The notes beneath the pieces are model-generated. The model saw nothing but the letters and a program-made list of their open reading frames with translations. It was not told the origin of the DNA and did not search any database. A stretch of 64,000 nt of DNA from Prado023 sp963714995. Its GTDB lineage: Bacteria; Actinomycetota; Actinomycetes; S36-B12; CAIYMF01. Made by a program: the position numbers and the translations under genes. Positions 57,650 through 64,000 of this stretch are shown piece after piece. The stretch spans positions 62,001 to 126,000 of the forward strand of contig CAVQQP010000003.1 in assembly GCA_963714995.1 (NCBI GenBank), given 5' to 3'. Position 1 is the stretch's first letter. Each line of letters opens with the position of its first letter.

Positions 57650-59169
57650 TCACCCCCCAGCGGGTAGGCAGGCTGCGCCGGCCGTGCTGGCCTGGGTGAG
57701 GGCTTGGAAGTCGGCGGCGATCTGGTCGCAGGTGCGCCCGGCGAGCGTGTCGGGTGGGGCGTAGGGCTGGTCCATCAGGCCCCAGGCCACCGTCGCCACT
57801 GCCAGGTCCATGGCAGCCGACGATTGGGGGGCTCCGCGACCTGCCCACTCCAGCCCGCGGGCCTCGGCGAAGCCGGCGAGCCGGTCCAGCGAGCCTGCGT
57901 CGGCCACCCACCGGTGGGCCAGCTCGGTGAGGGCGAAGGCGCGCTCCGAGGCCGGCCACTCCTGGCAGCCCTCGGCATCGCAGCCCTCCGCGGTGCTGGG
58001 CAGGACAAGGTCCGGGGCTCCTCGGATCGAAGCCATAGGCGGTCCACGGGTCGGCCACCGGGGGCAGGAACGTGACCGAGGTGGGTGCCGGGGCCGGCAG
58101 ACCGGCGTCGGCGAACCGCTGCAGGGCCCATCGCAGCAGCGCCTCACGCTGCGGGGGTGCCGTTCCACACGGTGACCTCGTTCCCGGCGACGGCCACCGT
58201 GCCGGTCACCTGCGCGGCACGTGGGGCCAGCGACTGCCACCACCCGCTCGGCAGGTCCTTGGTGTCCAGGCAGGCACGCACCGAGTCGACCCGGTGGTAG
58301 CGCTCCTCCCGGGTGATCCGGCCCTCGTCATCCAGCCAGAGCGCGACCCCGACGTGGGGCTGGCAGGCACCCTCGCCGGGTAGGTCGAGCAGGATGCACC
58401 ACCATGTCCAGCGGCTGGTCGGCCACATTCGGGTCGTGCAGCGCGTACACGGCGGGGCCCTCGCCGTCCGGGATCTCCCGCAGGCTGGCACCCCGCAGGG
58501 AAATCGGGGCGCGCCCGGCCGCGGCCGCGTCACTGATCTGCGATCCGGTCAGGGACACCTCGTGCAGGGTGTCGCGCAGCACGGCGCCAGCCGCATAGAC
58601 GTCAGGAGTCGGCTGCCCCGAGTCGGTCCACATGCGCAAGTAGTCCTCGACGACCCGGTCGACCGGGTCGGGGCGCAGGCCCGCAATCAACTCACCGCCC
58701 TGAACCGATCCGGTCCAGGTCATCCGGGTGGCCCCCGACGTGCCGGCGAACTCGTACACCGGAGCCTGGGGCACGACAGCCTCCGTGAACCTGACGCGTG
58801 ACGGGTCGATCGCCCCATCGACAGACAGGTAGGGCGGTTCCTCGGCGCGGGCCTCGGCGACCCCGGCCCGGGAAACTCTCCCGCAGGATCGGCCACACCC
58901 GTCCGCCCGGCCAACGGCCTGCGGTCGGCCAGTCAGGGGGTGCATGTCGATCGTCGCCTCGGGGCGAAGAACGTGCCGAGATTGGCGAACCCGCTGTTCC
59001 ACGACACGTGGATGTCGGCGAAGTACTGCTCAGCCTCGGCCGCCCACTCCGCCTCCGGGCCGGTGCACGCGACCAGCGAGCAGACCAAGGCCACGGACAT
59101 CCCGGCCCCGGCCACAGCCCGGGCTCCATGTCGTGCCCCGTCTCGGCGGGGTCCGCTGCGGATCCCCAC
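57650..59169 (-). pseudogene. Paralogue of the neighbouring SnoaL/zincin lipoprotein, at least four frame breaks
   Basis: Joined across breaks near 58964, 58398, 58151 and 58023 (span length arithmetic implies a fifth, perhaps near 58870) it gives a lipoprotein signal (MSVALVCSLVAC), a first SnoaL-like part (AEQYFADIHVSWNSGFANLGTFFAP), a second (VVEDYLRMWTDSGQPTPDVYAAGAVLRDTL), GEGACQPHVGVALWLDDEGRITREERYHRVDSV, and the C-terminal block FALTELAHRWVADAGS, VAWGLMD, TCDQIAADFQALTQ. These align in order with the next gene. The zinc motif HELAH is TELAH here, so the first ligand is lost. It may be decayed or a non-catalytic paralogue with sequencing errors. Confidence 0.65.
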
Positions 59170-59303
59170 ACCCCCTGTCTACGCTGCGGCAGGCAGCAGC
59201 CTCAAGGGCCATCTGGCCCTGGATCGCCCACCGCCGGCCACTGCGATCAACCGCGCCGGCAGGTCGACGTCGGCGTGGGACCCGGCCGGGTGTGGCCCTA
59301 CGC

Positions 59304-59444
59304 GAGGCCCGCAACCTGTACGCGTTCGAGGGAGTGACCCAGATCGGACTCGGCCTGGACCGGCAACGACCCTTCCGGGCCACCTGGTTGGAGGCACCAG
59401 GGCGACTGGTCATCGATATCTACACCGGCACACCGCTGAGCTGA
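59304..59444 (+). pseudogene. Remnant of an AMIN-like lipoprotein C-terminus
   Basis: EARNLYAFEGVTQIGLGLDRQRPFRATWLEAPGRLVIDIYTG resembles the end of actinobacterial AMIN-like lipoproteins (YAFEGxTQ, RPFRV, PxRLVVD). The part upstream is not readable in any frame as the rest of such a domain, so this is a 5'-truncated fragment, convergent to the lipoprotein paralogue. Confidence 0.5.
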
Positions 59445-59910
59445 CCCCCACCCCGGCGGGTGCGGGCACCGGTCCACCGGGGCCGGGCTGCGGCTCAACG
59501 TCCCATCCGGGGGCGCCGATACATGCAGCGAAGGGGGCCCGTCCCGGGTCATTGCCGGCCCGGGCTCCCCTGGGGTGACCCCCGCCTCGGCCCATCACCC
59601 CCCGCGGGGGTCCCCCTCACGCCACCACGGCGGTGCTGGACACACGTCAGCGCCGGGGCGCCCGGTCAGGGGTGGTGTCCTCGTCCGATTCCGCGCCCGC
59701 CCGGACAGGGCCGCCCGGGGCGGCCGGACCCGGACCGACAGCCGTTCGCAGGACCAGGCCGGCACGGCCGAACGGTCGGAGACCGGCCATATCTCCCTCG
59801 CGCACCCGGCGATGCGCGCCGTTGGGGGACCATTGGCCCTTCCCTTCTCGGGGGCTATGAGCAGGATGGGCAGCGGAGGGGCTGTCCCCCTTCAAGACAG
59901 GGGAGTGATC
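59445..59910. other. Gap without recognised gene
   Basis: This 466-base stretch is GC-rich with several short inverted runs, for example gggggcccg and cccgggctcccc near 59535-59575, that may end the AMIN-like remnant transcript. No reading frame here has convincing protein character. The last 15 bases hold the AGGGGAG ribosome site of the next gene. Confidence 0.5.
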
Positions 59911-60375
59911 ATGAACGCAGTGACTCCAGGCGCGGATTCCGCGGCCCTGGATGAGGCCATCGCCTTCGCCACAGCTCACCCGGTGTGCTTCTTGGCCACC
60001 ACCGACGCAGACCAGCCCCATGTCCGCGGCTGGCTGTTCTGGTTCGCTGACGAGACCGGTTTCTACTTCCAGACCCTGGCGCCCAAGGACGTCTACCACC
60101 AGTTGAAGGCCAACCCGAAGACGGAGGTCTGCTTCTTCAACGGTGGGGACCTGGCCACGGCGCGAACTCTGAGGGTCACCGGAGCCGTCGAGTTCCTCGA
60201 CGACCCGGCCCTCAAGCATCGCCTCCTGGAACAGGACATGCCCTTCCTGGCCCCACTCGGCAAGGGCGCGGAGGACCCGCTGCATCAGATCTTCAGGATC
60301 TCCCACGGCCAGGCGTTCTTCTGGGGGATGGGCGACATCCTCAAGGAGCACGAGCTGGAGCGCATCACGTTCTGA
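59911..60375 (+). CDS. Pyridoxamine 5'-phosphate oxidase-family flavin/F420-binding protein
   Basis: 154 residues, one split-barrel domain. AHPVCFLATTDADQPHVRGWLFWFADETGFYFQT and PKTEVCFFNGGDLATARTLRVTGAVEFLDD match small PNPOx-like proteins that bind FMN or F420. True pyridoxine synthesis is unlikely given the short length and the missing C-terminal motif. The substrate is unknown. AGGGGAG lies 5 bases before the ATG. Confidence 0.85.
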   Translation: MNAVTPGADSAALDEAIAFATAHPVCFLATTDADQPHVRGWLFWFADETGFYFQTLAPKDVYHQLKANPKTEVCFFNGGDLATARTLRVTGAVEFLDDPALKHRLLEQDMPFLAPLGKGAEDPLHQIFRISHGQAFFWGMGDILKEHELERITF

Positions 60376-60447
60376 ATACCGCGAGGGCTGGCAGGCCGGC
60401 GGACCTGTCCTCGGATCACACCGTGGTCACCCGCTGCCCCCACCGTG

Positions 60448-61212
60448 CTATGCCGGTGTGGCGTGGGCCTTCGCGAGTTGGTCCAGGTCCCGTACCGCGT
60501 ACCTGTGGTGCTCCCACTCCTCCTCCAGGATGGTGCGCAGGCACGAGAGCACGGTCTCGGGGTAGTCGGGCGCGTGCGGGTTCTTCCGAGGCGCCGCGAG
60601 CTCCTCGGCGGTGATGCCCGCGATGTAGCGCCGCACCATCGCCTGCCGGTCGGCTCGAGCCTCGAGTACCTCTGCGAACGAGGGCGGCTCGGCGGAGAAG
60701 TCTGACTCGTCATAGGCGGCGCTGTCGTCGTGGTCGTCGTTGGGCAGACCGGCCGGGTGGTAGGGCCGGCTGCGGTCGAGGATCGCCCTGCCGAGCCACG
60801 TGTCGGTTGCCATCACCAGATGTCGCAGCGTCTGCGTGAAGGACCATTCGTCGTCGACGGACGCGTCGAGCGTGCCGGGCGGCATCGCCAGGGCTCGCTC
60901 GAGGGTGGCCTCCCACGTCCGCTCCAGGGCCGCCCAGGCCGCTGTGAGCCCTTCCGGGTCCCGGGCGTCACGCAGCTCGCGTCCGGGGAAGCGACGATTC
61001 AACTCTGCGTCCACGAGGGGCACGACATCGACACCGTTGACCAGCAGCCCGCGGTCGCCCTCCAGCAGCCATGGGGACTCGATCTCCATGCCTGCGACCT
61101 CGCTCCCGCGGACGACAACGTCGCCGAAGTCGCAGCCGATGAACCGGGACGAACGCAGGCTCCGGTTCCGGAAGGTCCTGTCGCGCAGGGTCTCGGGTCG
61201 GCTCTCAGTCAC
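60448..61212 (-). CDS. DinB-family protein with pentapeptide-like N-terminus
   Basis: 254 residues. The first 50 residues (RDRTFRNRSLRSSRFIGCDFGDVVVRGSEVAG) have the pentapeptide-like rhythm seen at the start of some actinobacterial DinB/DUF664 proteins. The four-helix DinB bundle follows with SFTQTLRHLVMATDTWLGRAI and ILEEEWEHHRYAVRDL, supplying three His positions for a metal. The family includes mycothiol- and bacillithiol-dependent enzymes. The start is uncertain; GTG 61212 or 61215. Confidence 0.8.
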   Translation of the reverse strand: MTESRPETLRDRTFRNRSLRSSRFIGCDFGDVVVRGSEVAGMEIESPWLLEGDRGLLVNGVDVVPLVDAELNRRFPGRELRDARDPEGLTAAWAALERTWEATLERALAMPPGTLDASVDDEWSFTQTLRHLVMATDTWLGRAILDRSRPYHPAGLPNDDHDDSAAYDESDFSAEPPSFAEVLEARADRQAMVRRYIAGITAEELAAPRKNPHAPDYPETVLSCLRTILEEEWEHHRYAVRDLDQLAKAHATPA

Positions 61213-61305
61213 CACACGACTCTGGCACAAGGTCCAGACACCCCGCCAGGGGGCGTGCGGAACCATCGACGTTCGACGACGCGCGTGGCGCGGCCATCAT
61301 GACGT

Positions 61306-61941
61306 CTACGAGGTGACCTTGCGCGTGAACGTGAGATGGGTGACGCCGCTGGGGGAGGCAACCGTCTCAATGTCGTAGGACTTCTCGAGTGCCTCGAGCC
61401 CGTCCCAGAGGCGGACGCCGCGGCCGAGCAGGATCGGGACCTGGACCAGGTGCATGTGGTCGACGAGCCCGGCGGCGAGGAAGTCGCGCACGACGGTGGG
61501 TCCGCCGCCGATTCGGATGTCCCGGCCATCGGCTGCCGCGCGCGCTATCTCGAGCGCCGTGGCTGGGGCGGCCTGGAGGAAGTGGAAGGTGGTGCCCCCC
61601 TCCATCTCGATTGGGGGCCGGGGGCGGTGGGTGAGCACGAAGGTCGGTGTGTGGAACGGTGGGTTCGGGCCCCACCAGCCTGTCCAGTCCGGGTCATCCT
61701 GCCAACCTGGTGGGCCGAACTTGTTGGCGCCCATGATCTCGGCGCCGATGCCGGGCTCATGGCGCTGCGCGAAGGCGTTGTCGACCCCGTCGCTGCCGCC
61801 CGCGTCCCAGAACCTGGTGGCGAACATCCACTCGTGGAGACGCTGACCGGCATGGCCGAAGGGTGCTTCGGCGGACTGCGGCTCGCCGGTGGCGAAGCCG
61901 TCGAGGGAGATCGACAGGTTGTGGATCCGTGTCAGTGACAT
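61306..61941 (-). CDS. Dihydrofolate reductase-like (RibD C-terminal domain) protein
   Basis: 211 residues. HNLSISLDGFATG at the start, GADIMGANKF-like GAEIMGANKFGPP, TPTFVLTHRPRPPIEMEGGTTFHF and DIRIGGGPTVVRDFLAAGLVDHMHLVQVPILLGRGVRLWDGL are typical of the RibD_C/YyaP family of NADPH-dependent reductases. GAGGAG has ideal spacing to ATG 61941, and only one base to the upstream GTG, so the ATG is used. Substrate unknown. Confidence 0.9.
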   Translation of the reverse strand: MSLTRIHNLSISLDGFATGEPQSAEAPFGHAGQRLHEWMFATRFWDAGGSDGVDNAFAQRHEPGIGAEIMGANKFGPPGWQDDPDWTGWWGPNPPFHTPTFVLTHRPRPPIEMEGGTTFHFLQAAPATALEIARAAADGRDIRIGGGPTVVRDFLAAGLVDHMHLVQVPILLGRGVRLWDGLEALEKSYDIETVASPSGVTHLTFTRKVTS

Positions 61942-62093
61942 CCGCACGCTCCTCAGTTGGTGATTGCGCCAGGCAGGTGGTGTGGCTGTTCGATCCGTAT
62001 CGTCTCGCCGTCGCTCAGCCCTTCCAGAGGCCCAGTTGGGGGAGTGGTCAAGAGACTATTGTCGGAGCGGCCCTCGCGTGGTGGGATCCGGGT

Positions 62094-62880
62094 ATGCAGC
62101 ACGCAACGTCCGACGACGGGACTCTGATCGCTTTCCATCAGGTGGGCCACGGAGCTCCGGTGGTCATCGTCGGGGGAGCGTTCTCGACCGCAGAGGCGGG
62201 TGCTCCACTTGCTGCGGCGCTGGCGGCCGCGGGCTTGTCCGGCGTGACGGTGGACCGCCGTGCCCGCGGGAACAGCGGCGACACCGCGCCCTACGCGCCG
62301 GCTCGCGAAGCTGAGGACCTTGCGGCGGTCATCGACGCGATCGGCGGTGAGGCCGCGGTGATCGGGCACTCCTCGGGCGCCGTACTTGCCTTGTTCGCCG
62401 CCGCGGAGGGCGTGCCCATGACGCACCTGTTCCTCTCGGAGCCGCCGTTCCGCTTCGGTGAGGGCGAACCGTCCACGGACCTGCCCGAGCGCCTCCAAGC
62501 GCTCGTCGACGACGGGCACGCGGAGGAGGCCGTGGTCCTGTTCCAGCGGGAGGCGGTGGGCCTGCCGGACCCAGTGATCGAGCAGATCCGGTCCAGCCCA
62601 ATGTTCGCCTCCCTCGTCCCGCTCGCCCAGTCAACCGTCTACGACGCCCTGCTCACGCAGGCTGTCTCGACCCCGACTGCGGCGATGATCGGCGTGGAGC
62701 GTTCCCGTGACGATCCTGCGCGGCGAGCCGACGTTCCCCATGCTCGTCGAGGCGACCGACCGGCTCGCCGCGCTGATGCCGCACGCGGAACTTGTGGTCG
62801 TCCCGGAATCCCACGACCACGGGGTCGATCCGGCCGGCACCGTCCGTGAGATCCGCCGCCGGCTCGCGCTTCCCCGATGA
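62094..62880 (+). CDS. Alpha/beta hydrolase, frame break near 62698
   Basis: About 262 residues. APVVIVGGAFSTAEAG (oxyanion region), VTVDRRARGNSGDTAPYAPAREAEDL, AAVIGHSSGAVLALFAA (nucleophile elbow GHSSG) and, after the break, VPVTILRGEPTF and VVVPESHDHGVDPAGTV with the catalytic His. One extra base near 62698 shifts the frame; without it the protein ends normally at 62880. A small-molecule esterase or lactonase role is plausible but unproven. Confidence 0.83.
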
Positions 62881-62957
62881 CGACGACTGAAGGACGCGCA
62901 ACTCGACTCCGTTCCACTCCCAGGCCGCTCCGCTTCCCAAGGCTGTTCGCGCGGTGT

Positions 62958-62973
62958 AATCTGATATCAGATT
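62958..62973. promoter_or_regulatory. Perfect 16-bp palindrome AATCTGATATCAGATT, operator of the SPFH operon
   Basis: It lies 23 bases before the SPFH start, around the expected promoter (TAATCT at 62957-62962 as a possible -10), with an AGGAGG site between. It is strikingly AT-rich for this genome and so is very likely a repressor site. The regulator is not encoded in the window. Confidence 0.75.
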
Positions 62974-62996
62974 GATACCTCTAGAAGGAGGATCTG

Positions 62997-63932
62997 ATGA
63001 GCACCGCCCTGACACCCACCCCCGAATCCACCCGCACCTCGACCCCGCAGGTCATCGAGAAGCGAGCACACAGCGTCAACGGTTGGCCGGTGGTGGTCGC
63101 CGGCCTCGTCGGGATCATCGCCTGCGCCTGGGCAATCGGCCTGGCCATAGCCGGGGGTGGCGAGGGATTCGACATGCCGGTCTACTTCTGGGTCAGCATC
63201 GTCGCGCTGATCCTGATCATCGTGCTGCTCACCGGGCTGACCCCAGTCGCCCCCGGGCAGGCCCGGGTCGTGCAGCTGCTCGGGCGCTACGTCGGCACCA
63301 TCCGACAGGACGGCCTGCGCTGGGTGAACCCGCTGACCGTGCGACGCTCGATCTCCACCCGGATCCGCAACCAGGAGACCCAGGTCCTCAAGGTCAATGA
63401 CCTGGCCGGCAACCCCATCGACATCGCCGCCGTCGTGGTCTGGCAGGTCACCGACACCGCGATGGCCAGCTTCGACGTCGACAACTTCGTGGACTTCGTG
63501 TCCATCCAGACCGAGACCGCGGTTCGGCACATCGCCAACTCGTACCCCTACGACAACAACGCCGGGACATCCCGGCTGAGCCTGCGCGACAACGCCGAGG
63601 AGATCACCGCCGAGCTGAGCCGCGAGATCGGACAACGCGTAGCCCCAGCAGGCGTGCGCATCATCGAGTCCCGGCTGACACGGTTGGCCTACGCCGCCGA
63701 GATCGCCCAAGCGATGCTGCGCCGCCAGCAGGCCGACGCCGTAGTCGCCGCACGGGCCCGGATCGTCGAAGGCGCCGTCGGGATGGTCGAGCAGGCCCTG
63801 CACCAGCTCGAGGAACAGGACGTCGTCGTCCTCGACGACGAACGCAAGGCAGTCATGGTCTCCAACCTGCTGGTCGTCCTCTGCTCCGAGCAGAACACCC
63901 AACCGGTGGTCAACGCCGGATCGCTGTACTGA
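62997..63932 (+). CDS. SPFH/Band 7 domain membrane protein
   Basis: 311 residues. Two membrane helices (about 31-53 PVVVAGLVGIIACAWAIGLAIAG and about 60-82 MPVYFWVSIVALILIIVLLTGLT) lead to the SPFH domain: VAPGQARVVQLLGRYVGTIRQDGLRWVNPLTVRRSISTRIRN, AAVVVWQVTDTAMASFDVDNFVDFV and REIGQRVAPAGVRIIESRLTRLAYAAEIAQAMLRRQQADAVVAARARIVEGAV. These proteins scaffold membrane microdomains and often govern a protease. AGGAGG is 5 bases before the ATG. The next small gene starts 6 bases after its stop, so the two are co-transcribed. Confidence 0.9.
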   Translation: MSTALTPTPESTRTSTPQVIEKRAHSVNGWPVVVAGLVGIIACAWAIGLAIAGGGEGFDMPVYFWVSIVALILIIVLLTGLTPVAPGQARVVQLLGRYVGTIRQDGLRWVNPLTVRRSISTRIRNQETQVLKVNDLAGNPIDIAAVVVWQVTDTAMASFDVDNFVDFVSIQTETAVRHIANSYPYDNNAGTSRLSLRDNAEEITAELSREIGQRVAPAGVRIIESRLTRLAYAAEIAQAMLRRQQADAVVAARARIVEGAVGMVEQALHQLEEQDVVVLDDERKAVMVSNLLVVLCSEQNTQPVVNAGSLY

Positions 63933-63938
63933 GGCACC

Positions 63939-64000
63939 GTGGCTGAGCGTAAGGCGGTGTTGCTCCGCCTGGACCCAGCCGTCCACGACGCGTTGGCCAG
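63939..64000 (+). CDS. Small protein downstream of SPFH, start only (cut by window edge)
   Basis: GTG 63939 opens MAERKAVLLRLDPAVHDALA. This start occurs in short actinobacterial proteins of ribbon-helix-helix type found after SPFH genes, some annotated as HicB-like antitoxins. GAGG precedes the GTG. Only 20 codons are visible, so the class is tentative. Confidence 0.55.
   Translation, partial: MAERKAVLLRLDPAVHDALA

Overview
The window comes from a chromosome of a high-GC (about 70% G+C) actinomycete. The evidence is an ssb/ettA neighbourhood, a furA-katG pair, an MsiK-type sugar ATPase, a LytR-CpsA-Psr protein, group II truncated haemoglobin, actinobacterial iron boxes, GTG starts, and many genes whose start codon lies 6-7 bases after a TANNNT -10 element (leaderless promoters). 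The genus cannot be fixed by eye. No tRNA, rRNA, CRISPR array or classical insertion sequence was seen.

Layout. 0-3.4 kb: ssb tail, ettA, then a DUF559/AbiEi-like gene enclosed by two inverted ~67-bp palindromic repeats, which is the most unusual structure here. 3.4-13.6 kb: FAD/Fe-S D-lactate-type dehydrogenase, isochorismatase-like hydrolase, AAE-type transporter, GH13 glucosidase, globin, SDR/DUF2867 protein, MscS channel. 13.8-32.6 kb: malQ, pepN, rpiB, CYTH protein, D-Ala-D-Ala carboxypeptidase, rocD, HerA-like ATPase, LCP protein, PfkB kinase plus DUF1015, YbhB-like protein, MhuD-like haem monooxygenase, acyl-CoA dehydrogenase, UTP-glucose-1-phosphate uridylyltransferase. 32.6-34.0 kb: cytochrome b plus molybdopterin oxidoreductase.

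34.2-46.3 kb is a beta-glucoside/cellobiose-type utilisation region. It reads solute-binding protein, two permeases, GH1 beta-glucosidase and LacI repressor on the minus strand, then a divergent 1148-residue GH94-like protein, an MsiK-like ATPase and an aldose-epimerase-like protein. Five identical GAGAGCGCTCTC palindromes sit at the promoters of these units, so one LacI regulator probably controls the set. One of the five lies instead upstream of the molybdopterin oxidoreductase.

46.3-64 kb: katG-furA, a secreted S1 protease, VOC protein, alpha/beta hydrolase, an iron-box-associated cupin plus methyltransferase pair facing a SnoaL-like gene, malic enzyme, GNAT, two tandem lipoproteins with SnoaL-like and zincin-like regions, a PNPOx-like protein, DinB, a RibD-C reductase, another hydrolase, and an SPFH gene behind a perfect 16-bp palindrome.

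Caution: about two dozen reading-frame breaks are visible, almost all a single extra base, and they are densest at 35-38 kb and 58-59 kb. The protein sequence resumes intact in another frame after each one. Most are therefore probably consensus errors rather than real gene decay, and such genes are given here as one span with the break positions.
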